Shown: one piece after another, positions 8,079-15,765 of the stretch
How positions within the stretch are numbered: position 1 is the stretch's first letter
Layout of the letters: each line of letters starts with the position of its first letter
NCBI RefSeq assembly: GCF_033304615.1
Contig: NZ_CP129118.1
Location: 3,282,001 to 3,346,000 of the forward strand
Direction: 5' to 3'
DNA: 64,000 nucleotides
Origin: Sporosarcina oncorhynchi
GTDB lineage: Bacteria > Bacillota > Bacilli > Bacillales_A > Planococcaceae
Program-made: the position numbers and the translations under genes
The notes under the pieces: model-generated
What the model saw: only the letters and a program-made list of their open reading frames with translations
What the model was told of the DNA's origin: nothing
Database searches by the model: none

Positions 8079-8822
8079 ATGGAATTTGAAGCTTATTCAC
8101 ACCGAAATGGATTACTAGTAATGGCACATGACACAGATTGTCTTCCATTGTGGAACGAAATAAAAGATATCATAGACAATATTACCGAAAAAGATATTAT
8201 TAATCTTCATTTTACTAGTTATATCAATAAGCAAAAGAGTATTTCTATGGCATTAAATGTTCTACTTAAACAACGCTTCATGGCAAATAGGTGGTTGAAG
8301 GAACCTTATATCTTTAATGACAGTAGGTATAAGAATAAAAACTGGAGACTGGACTTTGCTAAAGAACCTATATCAGTAGAAGTTGCATTTAATCACTCTG
8401 GGAGTGCGGCATGGAATCTTATGAAACCTGTTATTGCCAGTGAACTAAACCATGTACAAAAAGCAGTTCAGTCTAAAATAGGAGTAATAATTTGCGCTAT
8501 GGATGAAATGCGAAGTGTTGGTGGCTTTGACAATGCAGTGGGTACATATGAAAAATATATTGATTATCTAAAACCATTAAGGGTTCAGCTTACAACTCCT
8601 CTAGTCATTATAGGGCTAAAAAAGCCAACAAGTTTTGAGATAAAAACATTTAAAGTATCGTCCAATAAAACTTTAGGTAAAATATTTCTCCTCCCACGGA
8701 ATGTTGAACTTAAAAGAATAACAATAAACGGTAAATATCTTGTGAAAAACAATTATAGTTCTTATCAAGGTTCACTAACACCGGTACTATCCATGCGAAT
8801 GAAATATAAAAGATTACTTTAA
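8079..8822 (+). CDS. BglII/BstYI-like restriction endonuclease
   Basis: The 247-residue protein has WRLDF with Asp92, then VEVAF with Glu101. The spacing equals that of the BglII catalytic Asp and Glu (D-x8-E), but the third position is Ala103 where BglII has Gln. The helical N-terminal region and the segment SGSAAWNLMKPVIASEL after the core also resemble the BglII/BstYI family. BglII cuts AGATCT and BstYI RGATCY, both containing GATC. The gene lies 110 bp after the Sau3AI-like nuclease and has no methyltransferase of its own nearby, so it may share the upstream one. A non-restriction role is possible. Confidence 0.65.
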   Translation: MEFEAYSHRNGLLVMAHDTDCLPLWNEIKDIIDNITEKDIINLHFTSYINKQKSISMALNVLLKQRFMANRWLKEPYIFNDSRYKNKNWRLDFAKEPISVEVAFNHSGSAAWNLMKPVIASELNHVQKAVQSKIGVIICAMDEMRSVGGFDNAVGTYEKYIDYLKPLRVQLTTPLVIIGLKKPTSFEIKTFKVSSNKTLGKIFLLPRNVELKRITINGKYLVKNNYSSYQGSLTPVLSMRMKYKRLL

Positions 8823-9046
8823 GAATCACTTAAGGTAATAGGATGGTAAGAGTGACCGAACTGGTTTAGACACCAGCAGCCAAGCAAAAAAGGAAAGGAC
8901 AATCCTTCTATGCAAGTTCGAAAATGTTAATTGAACAAATTCACTTCAATCAGGAGTTTTCTTGTATAAAGTCAGCATCAGTATATCCCACCTCCAATTG
9001 GTTTCCTTAACCGAAAACAGGAATGAAGTGTTACGCTATGTACGCT

Positions 9047-9097
9047 ATGATACGGGATTCTACGCCGATGGCCGAGATGAAATCCACGGAGCACTAG
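9047..9097 (+). pseudogene. Truncated copy of the small gene at 9796-9942
   Basis: The segment from about 9005 to 9080 resembles 9755-9822, including the leader (TAACCGxAAACAGGAATG) and the first codons. Here ATG 9047 opens a 16-codon frame ending at TAG 9095, with RDSTPMAEM matching PDRTPMAEL of the intact gene. After this point the similarity stops. It is best read as a decayed duplicate. A longer TTG-initiated frame across this region (8962-9177) looks spurious. Confidence 0.45.
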
Positions 9098-9117
9098 TGC
9101 GCGTCTGTGGATTTTTT
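9081..9117 (+). terminator. Terminator downstream of the truncated small gene
   Basis: AATCCAC and GTGGATT close an imperfect long stem (inner pairs GGA/TC and GC/GC) followed by six T. It separates the nuclease genes from the Uma2-family gene. Confidence 0.55.
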
Positions 9118-9182
9118 GTATATTTCAGAACGATACAGATGATTTATGGTAGAATAAATTCAAAGTTAAGGAGTTGAGTGGA

Positions 9183-9734
9183 ATGGCGGAGACGGATTCT
9201 AATCGGAAACTCATGATTAAAGAGGTCAGTCATTGGGAAGGTCAATGGGAGTTAATTGATGGTATTCCTTATAATATGGCGCCCGCCCCATCACCTTCCC
9301 ACCAACGAATTGTAGGCGAGTTATTTTTTGCATTGCGCAGTTATTTTGGGAAAGATGGTTGCTCAGTGTTTGTCGCACCTTTTGATGTGCAACTGGATAA
9401 TTCGGATGACTTTACGGTTGTTCAACCGGATGTATCTGTTTTTTGCCTAAAGGAGTTAATTGGTGAGCGTCGTGCGATTGGATGTCCTGATCTAATTGTG
9501 GAAGTTTTGTCCCCTTCGACTGCACTTAAAGATCGAAACCAAAAATTCAATTTGTATGAACGTGCTGGTGTTCGGGAGTATTGGCTTGTAGATCCGCTAA
9601 ATCGGACAATCGAGGTGTATGGGTTGTCGGATGGTCGTTATGCGAATCGCGGCGTTTTTGGTAGTGCAAATACGTTAAGCTCTTTCATTTTCTCTGAGCT
9701 GCAGATCGAATTGAAAGACATTTTATATGATTGA
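9183..9734 (+). CDS. Uma2-family (DUF820) PD-(D/E)XK nuclease-like protein
   Basis: The start is ATG 9183, nine bases after AAGGAG. An upstream in-frame TTG abuts that site and is unlikely. The 183-residue product has the family pattern WELIDG near the N-terminus, then QPDVSVF, then CPDLIVEVLSPST followed by KFNLYERAGVREYWLVDP. The Asp in QPD and the Glu in VEVLSPS are the expected nuclease-core residues. Uma2 proteins are widespread but mostly uncharacterised. Their usual abundance in cyanobacteria and their position here beside restriction genes suggest a mobile DNA-processing role, which is not proven. Confidence 0.85.
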   Translation: MAETDSNRKLMIKEVSHWEGQWELIDGIPYNMAPAPSPSHQRIVGELFFALRSYFGKDGCSVFVAPFDVQLDNSDDFTVVQPDVSVFCLKELIGERRAIGCPDLIVEVLSPSTALKDRNQKFNLYERAGVREYWLVDPLNRTIEVYGLSDGRYANRGVFGSANTLSSFIFSELQIELKDILYD

Positions 9735-9795
9735 ACTCGCATACTCCACTCAAATCTGGATACGCTAACCGCAAACAGGAATGGAGTGTTGCGTT

Positions 9796-9942
9796 ATGAT
9801 GCCGGATCGTACGCCGATGGCCGAGTTGAATGATGAGCAGTTGAAGATGCTGAGTGAGATGGAGGACGAACTTGGAGTGACATTGGTCGCTTATGAGAGT
9901 TCAATGCATGAGACGAATCATATCGTAGAGTCGGACGTTTGA
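9796..9942 (+). CDS. Small hypothetical protein, 48 residues
   Basis: The frame begins with two consecutive ATG codons after GGAGTG and ends at TGA 9940. The product is acidic and predicted helical (motif AELNDEQLKMLSEMEDELGV), without a membrane segment. A terminator follows directly, so it looks like a complete small transcription unit. A truncated relative of its 5' end lies at 9047-9097. I do not know a function. Confidence 0.55.
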   Translation: MMPDRTPMAELNDEQLKMLSEMEDELGVTLVAYESSMHETNHIVESDV

Positions 9943-9948
9943 AGGCAA

Positions 9949-9975
9949 GGGCTATCTATGGATAGTCCTTTTTTT
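9949..9975 (+). terminator. Terminator of the 48-residue gene
   Basis: GGGCTATC and GATAGTCC form an 8-bp stem with a four-base loop, followed by seven T. Confidence 0.8.
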
Positions 9976-10078
9976 AATGTGGGGTTCATTTTGATTTATC
10001 AACACGAAAGATGATGAGTAGTAATAGTAACTCAGAGGGACGGGAAAGAACTTGTTTAATGTATTGACTGGCCGGAAT

Positions 10079-10153
10079 TTGCACGATTATGGGACTTTAA
10101 AGCTCGCTTTATGTACCGATTCGCCAGCTCTTGCACGACTACGGGACTTTAAA
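10079..10153. repeat. Two direct copies of a 23-bp intergenic sequence
   Basis: TTGCACGAYTAYGGGACTTT followed by AAA occurs at 10079-10101 and 10131-10153 with two transitions between copies. The GGGACTTT core resembles the repeats at 14136-14228 and 46541-46617. The rest of 9976-10171 holds no gene that I can support. Confidence 0.6.
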
Positions 10154-10171
10154 TGACATTAATTAAGCTAT

Positions 10172-10204
10172 CAGGGACAACCGGTCTTACACGGATTGTC
10201 CCTG
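10172..10204 (-). terminator. Strong hairpin downstream of the DDAH-like gene
   Basis: CAGGGACAACCGG and CGGATTGTCCCTG form a 13-bp stem with one G-U wobble. There is no clean T run on the minus strand, so termination efficiency is uncertain. Confidence 0.5.
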
Positions 10205-10219
10205 ACTGCATTTTAGTAC

Positions 10220-11071
10220 TTATTCACGTTCCAACGGCATTGAACAGCATCTGAACGATCCGCCGGACTTGATGATTTCAGAGAAGTCGATTTCGATGAC
10301 TTCGAATCCGTGGGCGCGCATTGCTTTGTTTACTTCTTTGTTTTGAGGTTGGCTGAATACCTTTCCGTCCCCAATGGACAAAACGTTTGTGCCGAGTGAG
10401 AACTGCTCTTTGGCATTCACTTCAATTAACGTATACCGCTCAGACAACGTCTTAACCATTTCCGGATCTAACGCTTCAGGGAAAATGAGTGCGACTTCAG
10501 GTGACAAGATGTTGAATACACAATCCAGATGCAAATACTTCTCGTTGAACGGCACGCGGATAATATTGTGTTTCGGCAAATCACGTTGTATATTTTTTAC
10601 CGCTTGTTCGGACGTTCTGCTGCTAATACCGATGTAAACATTGTCACCATCGACGATGACGTCTCCACCTTCAACACGGTGATCAGTCGTCTGGTAGTCA
10701 ATATTTTCTTCTTCAAGAAAGTCTTCCAATGCTTCCTCTTCACCTTTACGAATGTCGCTCGCCATTTCGGCAACGAACACTTCATCCCCAACCGTGAAGC
10801 CGATATCACGTGTGAAGACTTGTTCTGGGAACTTTTCAGAAGTCGGCAGCTTAATTACTTCTACGCCATGTGCGCGCAAAAGACGTTCGAATTCTGTATG
10901 TTGTTTCATTGCTCTATCTATATCGATATTTTCGTCTTTGTATTTTTTCTGTACATCATTGATGACGTCTTCAATTGCCATATATTGCGGTTGGCACAGG
11001 ATAACTCTTTTCAATGAATCATATTCTGTGTTGCAATGTGTTTTTGATTGATCGTCCACTGGGGAACTCAT
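10220..11071 (-). CDS. Dimethylarginine dimethylaminohydrolase/arginine deiminase-family hydrolase
   Basis: The start is ATG 11071, eight bases after GGAGG. A GTG at 11086 would put that site inside the frame. The 283-residue protein has the amidinotransferase-fold signatures FTRDIGF (Asp and Arg of the active site), RVEGGDV, HLDCVFN (catalytic His) and the C-terminal GGSFRCCSMPL, which carries the nucleophilic Cys (275 or 276). The length fits DDAH-type enzymes rather than arginine deiminases of about 400 residues. It would release citrulline or a related product from a guanidino compound. It stands alone between terminators. Confidence 0.8.
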   Translation of the reverse strand: MSSPVDDQSKTHCNTEYDSLKRVILCQPQYMAIEDVINDVQKKYKDENIDIDRAMKQHTEFERLLRAHGVEVIKLPTSEKFPEQVFTRDIGFTVGDEVFVAEMASDIRKGEEEALEDFLEEENIDYQTTDHRVEGGDVIVDGDNVYIGISSRTSEQAVKNIQRDLPKHNIIRVPFNEKYLHLDCVFNILSPEVALIFPEALDPEMVKTLSERYTLIEVNAKEQFSLGTNVLSIGDGKVFSQPQNKEVNKAMRAHGFEVIEIDFSEIIKSGGSFRCCSMPLERE

Positions 11072-11169
11072 GCATTCATCCTCCACTTTCTTTTTAGGTC
11101 TAACCTTGTATTCCCTATTTTCATTGCGTGCAAACGTTTTCTTTTTAACTTACGTAGAATCAAGGATTT

Positions 11170-11204
11170 AAAAAAGCGTCGCAACCGTAAATGTCGCAAC
11201 GCTT
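11170..11204 (-). terminator. Terminator of dsdA
   Basis: On the minus strand AAGCGTTGCGAC pairs fully (two G-U) with GTTGCGACGCTT and is followed by six T. A separate 14-bp palindrome centred on CCCGGG (11267-11280) lies between it and the dsdA stop codon. Confidence 0.75.
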
Positions 11205-11285
11205 CAACCTGCTTTCAAATGATAAGTATTCTTTTAATTCCGCAAGTTATTTCCCGTATCTTGTCGATTTCCCGGGAAATACCGA

Positions 11286-12608
11286 TTATTTCCTGCTTTC
11301 TGCTTTGCCGATTCCGTAGTAAATATCCATTTCGTTTTCTGGAACCATGCTGCCGCCTGTCGCCCAAACGAGGTGAGTCGCATTTGGTGAATGTGCAGAG
11401 GGCACTTCATTGCCGATTGTTTGAATAGCGCCTGTCATACCAGCAAGTGCGGATGGTTCCAAGCGAATTTCTTCTGTGTCTGCGATCAGCGTCAACAGTT
11501 CAAACATTGTTTCATCTGAGATGGTGTAACAACCAGCAAGTAATGGCTCCATCTTCTTTCCGACGAAAGCGGAGGGCGTGCCGACCGCGAGACCGTCAGC
11601 GGCGGTATGATTATCTAGACCGAAGTCGGCTACGGAAACTTGGTCATGCAATCCTGTCATCATACCGATTGTCATGCATGGTGCATGTGTTGGTTCCGCA
11701 AAGAAGCAATGGACGTTATCGCCGAATTGTAGTTTCAATCCGAATGCGACACCGCCTGGTCCCCCGCCTACTCCACATGGTAAATAGACGAATAACGGAT
11801 GATCTGCATCGACAGTCTTTCCGAGCTTTTCCATTTGTGCAGCGAGACGTTCGCCTGCGACGGCATACCCGAGGAATAGGTCGATTGAGTTTTCATCATC
11901 AACGAAATGACAGAGCGGGTCTGCATCCGCCTGACGTCTTCCTTCTTCGACCGCTTTGCTATAGTCGTCCGCATATTCGACAACCGTCACACCTTTTTCA
12001 CGCAACAGGTCTTTCTTCCACTGCTTGGCGTCCGCTGACATATGAACCGTAACATTGAAGCCGAGCTGTGCACTCATGATGCCGATGCTCAAACCGAGAT
12101 TTCCCGTCGATCCGACAGCGATTTTATGCTTAGCAAACAGATTTCTGAATTCCGGTTCTGCAAATTTGGCATAGTCGTCTTCAGTTGTAATCAGTCCATG
12201 TAGCAACGCGAGTGTTTCTGCATGCTTAAGCACTTCATAGATGCCGCCACGCGCTTTAATAGACCCTGAAATCGGAAGGGCATTGTCCTGTTTGAGCAAT
12301 AGTGTTCCGGGAATATCCGTGGCGTATTTGTCAGCAAGAGCTGTTTTCATCTTCGGAATTTCCGTTACTGGTGATTCGATGATCCCCCCCGCTTCCCGAG
12401 TTTCCGGAAAAACGGTTTGAATATACGATGCGAAACGCCTCAACCGCTCGCTTGCGTCCTTGACATCTGCAGCCGTAATGCCTGATTGGCTGATTCCTTC
12501 ATCGCTATGACCATTTAAGGGATTTACCCATAGCACTTCGTTTTTGTCTATAATCTGTTGCAGGAGTGGTAATTTATTCAGCCACTCGGAGATTTCGTTT
12601 TGATTCAT
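11286..12608 (-). CDS. dsdA: D-serine ammonia-lyase
   Basis: The 440-residue length matches E. coli DsdA. The pyridoxal phosphate lysine is Lys118 in SGSIKARGG, the same number as in the E. coli enzyme. Other family features are [14 protein letters not shown], the glycine-rich phosphate loop CGVGGGPGG and the [13 protein letters not shown] segment. It converts D-serine to pyruvate and ammonia in the cytosol, detoxifying D-serine that would otherwise disturb cell-wall and pantothenate synthesis. No dsdC/dsdX-like neighbours are present, so it is probably expressed alone from a promoter within 12609-12671. Confidence 0.93.
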   Translation of the reverse strand: MNQNEISEWLNKLPLLQQIIDKNEVLWVNPLNGHSDEGISQSGITAADVKDASERLRRFASYIQTVFPETREAGGIIESPVTEIPKMKTALADKYATDIPGTLLLKQDNALPISGSIKARGGIYEVLKHAETLALLHGLITTEDDYAKFAEPEFRNLFAKHKIAVGSTGNLGLSIGIMSAQLGFNVTVHMSADAKQWKKDLLREKGVTVVEYADDYSKAVEEGRRQADADPLCHFVDDENSIDLFLGYAVAGERLAAQMEKLGKTVDADHPLFVYLPCGVGGGPGGVAFGLKLQFGDNVHCFFAEPTHAPCMTIGMMTGLHDQVSVADFGLDNHTAADGLAVGTPSAFVGKKMEPLLAGCYTISDETMFELLTLIADTEEIRLEPSALAGMTGAIQTIGNEVPSAHSPNATHLVWATGGSMVPENEMDIYYGIGKAESRK

Positions 12609-12671
12609 CTTCTATCGACCCCTTTGCTAGTTAAGAACGAGTTGCATCCAGTATAGCATGTTCAGGGCTGG

Positions 12672-13526
12672 TTATTGTTGACTCAACACATAGCTGTCAA
12701 TCAATTCTCGTGTTAGTTCAAAGCGCGGTTTTATTGTGTCATCCCCATCCGCTGTGACACCGATAACGACCGTAATAACCCTTTCACCGTTATAGACACC
12801 AGTACTGGCAAAGCATGATTCAGCGAGTTCGGTGTAACCCGTCTTTAGGCCATCCATGCCGATCATTGCTTCAGGCATTCCTGGCAACATAAGGTTTGTA
12901 GACCATCGTTTGACGCCTGCACTCGTCGTGAAGTCCGTCAGACTTGTAAACTGCAAAACTTCGGGATGTTCTTCGATTAAGACGCTTGCAATCGCTGCCA
13001 CATCACGTGCTGAAGCAAGATTTGTTTCATCCTCATCCAAACCTGTTGCATTGATGAAATGGGTCTGATCCAAGCCTATTTTTTCCGCATAGTTATTCAT
13101 CTCTTCGACAAACAATTCCTCAGAACCGCTGACCACTTCTGCAAGGGCAATCGCTGCGTCGTTTGCGGAAATGACAGTCATGGCCGTGAATAATTCATTC
13201 ACTGTATACGTATCTCCTGACTGCATGTCCAATTTCACTGCGTTCGCGGGTTGGTTTAACGCTGCTGTGGAGGGCGTGTAGAGGCTGTCCCAAGATATGC
13301 GACCGTCCTCTATCGCATTAAGGACAATATATTGAGTCATCATCTTAGACAGGCTCGCGATCGGTAACGCTGTCTTGGAATTGTCTTCATAGATGATTTT
13401 CCCCGTGCTCGCATTCAGGATAATGGCTGCTTTAGCATTTTGTGTAAGGGATACTGCTTCATTTTTCGGCATTAATACTAGGATAGCTAGTCCTGCAATG
13501 AGTAGAATCATAAGTACTTTCTTCAT
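12672..13526 (-). CDS. D-alanyl-D-alanine carboxypeptidase (S11 family, PBP5-like), catalytic domain only
   Basis: A signal peptide or membrane anchor occupies residues 1-25. The three penicillin-binding motifs are S58-x-x-K61 (SLSK), S120-A-N122 and K228-T-G230. The enzyme should remove the terminal D-Ala from peptidoglycan stem peptides at the outer membrane face. At 284 residues it is about 100 shorter than DacA or DacF and ends at LIDSYVLSQQ, so it lacks the usual C-terminal beta domain and amphipathic anchor. Anchoring would rely on an uncleaved N-terminus. Confidence 0.85.
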   Translation of the reverse strand: MKKVLMILLIAGLAILVLMPKNEAVSLTQNAKAAIILNASTGKIIYEDNSKTALPIASLSKMMTQYIVLNAIEDGRISWDSLYTPSTAALNQPANAVKLDMQSGDTYTVNELFTAMTVISANDAAIALAEVVSGSEELFVEEMNNYAEKIGLDQTHFINATGLDEDETNLASARDVAAIASVLIEEHPEVLQFTSLTDFTTSAGVKRWSTNLMLPGMPEAMIGMDGLKTGYTELAESCFASTGVYNGERVITVVIGVTADGDDTIKPRFELTRELIDSYVLSQQ

Positions 13527-13692
13527 AAACTCACACCTTTTTAAGTAATAACTTTATTATCCTCTAGGAAGATGAAGATTCATGCATCTTATTTCTTAAG
13601 ATTTACTGAAGGTTTGAAGATGCGCCCGCACACACCTCTAACCGGAGTTCAGAATATTCTAAGGATACAATGTCAGTGATGGTGGTGATTTC

Positions 13693-13812
13693 ATTTTTCC
13701 AGTCATCAGTTGGGTTGCTGGATACTATATTGGAGATAAGGCCGATTCACGAAATGCTAAACGCTTGCGAAAGCAGGCTGCTGTAGATGAAGAGCAAGAA
13801 GAATTCGTATAA
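13693..13812 (+). CDS. Possible small membrane protein with a non-standard (ATT) start, or start-codon pseudogene
   Basis: An open frame runs from GGT 13681 to TAA 13810 and looks coding: FPVISWVAGYYIGDKADSRN, then a basic stretch, then an acidic tail. It would be a single N-terminal membrane segment with a charged C-terminus. There is no ATG, GTG or TTG in frame, but a Shine-Dalgarno-like GGTGGTGAT (13681-13689) is correctly spaced for ATT 13693. Either ATT is used, or the start codon has mutated. Confidence 0.35.
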   Translation: MFPVISWVAGYYIGDKADSRNAKRLRKQAAVDEEQEEFV

Positions 13813-13861
13813 TGGCGCAGTATGTTGTTCGCATCGCCTCTAGTTGAACAGGTCAGGACGA

Positions 13862-14074
13862 ATGGGTTATGTGCATCCGTGGGCAATCCAAGGTTGGGGC
13901 AATGGGTCACAACGGTTCGAGGAGGGGTTCCTACAGTCGATGAGCAATCATTTCGACGGGTTCATTGCTGATTCAACGGGTTTGGAGAATTTGGCCGATC
14001 TGCAGATGTTTAAGTCGGGTTGGTTATACGTAACGCCCACACAACGCACTGCGTTAGCAGAAGTTGACATGTAA
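13862..14074 (+). other. Uncharacterised open frame, doubtful gene or remnant
   Basis: ATG 13862 (or ATG 13940, which has GAGGAGGGG 12 bases upstream) opens a frame to TAA 14072. It encodes MGYVHPWAIQGWGNGS and then a second half beginning MSNHFDGF. I do not recognise it and there is no operon partner, but the frame is followed at once by a real terminator. A transcript therefore probably crosses it. It may be a remnant of a degraded gene. Confidence 0.22.
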
Positions 14075-14094
14075 AAGTAGTAAAGAGAGATTGT

Positions 14095-14131
14095 GACTTC
14101 GCCAGTGGAGTTTCGTTGGCGGAGTCTTTTT
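14095..14131 (+). terminator. Terminator of the 13.7-14.1 kb plus-strand unit
   Basis: GACTTCGCCA and TGGCGGAGTC form a 10-bp stem (one G-U) followed by five T. Confidence 0.75.
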
Positions 14132-14135
14132 GTGG

Positions 14136-14228
14136 GTTTTTGGACTTTTGCGGGGGAGTTATGGACTTCTGGGTGGACTTTTGGACTTCTGCTGGGAGTT
14201 ATGGACTTTTGGCGCGGGGAGTTCCTGT
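14136..14228. repeat. Degenerate direct repeats with a TGGACTTYTG core
   Basis: Within 90 bp, GGACTTTTG or GGACTTCTG occurs five times, usually preceded by GAGTTAT or by TTT, with a spacing of roughly 14-30 bp. The same core recurs on the opposite strand at 46541-46617. No convincing gene covers it; a minus-strand frame across it is low-complexity. Confidence 0.6.
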
Positions 14229-14280
14229 TTTGGGACGTGCTTTGTCGCGTTGAGTGCTTTTGACCAATCAGCAATTACGT

Positions 14281-14310
14281 AAAAAGACTGCCAGCAATCG
14301 GCAGTCTTTT
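14281..14310 (-). terminator. Terminator of the kynurenine operon
   Basis: AAAAGACTGCC and GGCAGTCTTTT form an 11-bp stem, with a T run on the minus strand. It lies 8 bp beyond the kynA stop codon and could act in both directions. Confidence 0.85.
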
Positions 14311-14317
14311 GATGTTC

Positions 14318-15136
14318 TTATAACTTTGTCCGGACATCCCATAGTTCAGGGAAGAATTGATGGTCGAGGACGGATTTTAAATAGTTCACGCCAGATGAGC
14401 CACCTGTCCCCGTTTTGAAACCGATGATTCGTTCGACCGTTTTCATATGGCGAAAGCGCCATTGCTGGTGGCTGTCTTCGATGTCGACGAGCTTCTCTGC
14501 GAGTTGATAGAGATCCCAGTATGTATCGACGTCCCGATATACTTCAAGCCAGGCTGCGGCTACGGTTGGGTCTCCTTCGTACGTGACGGAGAAATCGCGT
14601 GTCAGCAATGCTGGATTGATGGCAAATCCTGCACGTGATAAAGCGCGGATCGCGACATCGTAAATGCCAGGCGCTTGGAATGCCGCAGTTAAGCTACTCG
14701 CAAGCTCCGGATCTTTCTCGTAGATTTTCAAAATATGCGGTTGCTTGTAGCCAAGTGCGAATTCGATAAGACGGTTTTGGTACGACTGGAACCCTGATGC
14801 GCGGCCGAGACTATCGCGAAACTCCATATATTCGGCCGGCGTAAGTGTCGCGAGGACATCCCACGCCTGGATGATTTGTGTCTGCACGCGGGATACGCGC
14901 GCAAGCATTTTAAACGCTTCAGGCAATTCATCTTTCTCGATGGATTCGATAGCTGTGTTTAGTTCGTGCAAAATAAGTTTCATCCACAATTCACTTACTT
15001 GGTGGATGACAATGAACAGCATTTCGTCGTGATGGCCGGATAGTCGTTCTTGGCTGGATAGCACTTTATCCAAATGCAGATATTCACCATATGTCATATT
15101 GTCTTTAAAATCTGTATGGATGCCTTTTTCACTCAT
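14318..15136 (-). CDS. kynA: Tryptophan 2,3-dioxygenase
   Basis: The 272-residue protein has the conserved bacterial TDO N-terminus: [20 protein letters not shown], followed by [19 protein letters not shown], where the His of the distal haem pocket and the FxxxHQ helix are seen. RGxGGS-like residues (GTGGSSG) close to the C-terminus are the substrate-ammonium loop. It opens the indole ring of L-tryptophan to N-formylkynurenine using haem and oxygen. It is the last gene of a three-gene operon and overlaps kynB by 4 bp (ATGA-type coupling). Confidence 0.95.
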   Translation of the reverse strand: MSEKGIHTDFKDNMTYGEYLHLDKVLSSQERLSGHHDEMLFIVIHQVSELWMKLILHELNTAIESIEKDELPEAFKMLARVSRVQTQIIQAWDVLATLTPAEYMEFRDSLGRASGFQSYQNRLIEFALGYKQPHILKIYEKDPELASSLTAAFQAPGIYDVAIRALSRAGFAINPALLTRDFSVTYEGDPTVAAAWLEVYRDVDTYWDLYQLAEKLVDIEDSHQQWRFRHMKTVERIIGFKTGTGGSSGVNYLKSVLDHQFFPELWDVRTKL

Positions 15137-15765
15137 TTTCCTAGTCTCCTCACTACTGCGCGGACTGGACTTCCATCTGCCCCCGCAATTGGCAATGGCA
15201 ATGCAATTAGTTCATACTCACCTTGCTCGACTTCATCCAGGACGATGTTCTCCAGGATAAGGACGTCATTCGCGTACAACGCATGATGTGCATCGAGTGT
15301 CTTACTATGCTCGGAATCGACGGACGGCGTATCGACACCAATGAGTTTCACACCGCGTTCTTTCAGTAATGGACCAATATCTGGACGCAATACAGTATAT
15401 GATTGTGGAAACACATCCGCATTAGGGCGGCTGGAAGTTTTCAATAAAACACGCTCAGCCCCACCGAAATCGTGTGCTTCCAAGTTGGAATAACCAACGC
15501 TATCAAGACCCGAGACGTCAATGACGACCGCTTTTCCGATATAGACATCAATCGGCAGTTCATGCACTTTAATTCCTGCGTCATCATAATGAAAAGGCGC
15601 ATCGATATGCGTACCCATATGGGTGCTCGTCGTCATTTTACCAATATTTACGGAACCGGTGTCCGCTTTAGCGAATGCAACTTCGTACGTGAAAGGTGTA
15701 TCGCCAGGCCATTCGGCAATTCCATTATGCAATGTCTGTGAAATATCGATCCATTTACCCGTCAT
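15133..15765 (-). CDS. kynB: Kynurenine formamidase (arylformamidase, cyclase family)
   Basis: The 210-residue protein has the metal-binding motif of the bacterial KynB/cyclase family, [14 protein letters not shown] (HxGTHxDxPxH), near residues 47-60. Later it has [12 protein letters not shown] with a further histidine and acidic ligand. It hydrolyses N-formylkynurenine to kynurenine and formate. Its start and stop overlap the flanking kynU and kynA by 4 bp each, which indicates translational coupling within one transcript. Confidence 0.95.
   Translation of the reverse strand: MTGKWIDISQTLHNGIAEWPGDTPFTYEVAFAKADTGSVNIGKMTTSTHMGTHIDAPFHYDDAGIKVHELPIDVYIGKAVVIDVSGLDSVGYSNLEAHDFGGAERVLLKTSSRPNADVFPQSYTVLRPDIGPLLKERGVKLIGVDTPSVDSEHSKTLDAHHALYANDVLILENIVLDEVEQGEYELIALPLPIAGADGSPVRAVVRRLGK

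Noticed and set aside
8962..9177. A 71-codon TTG-initiated frame before the Uma2 gene
   Set aside because: It runs across the truncated small-gene copy in another frame and through a terminator hairpin, and it has no convincing protein character.
10374..11428. Plus-strand frames opposite the DDAH-like gene
   Set aside because: They mirror the coding strand's codon pattern and show no family motif.
13948..14274. A 108-codon minus-strand frame of low complexity
   Set aside because: It is produced by the TGGACTTYTG repeats; composition is biased and it crosses the plus-strand terminator.
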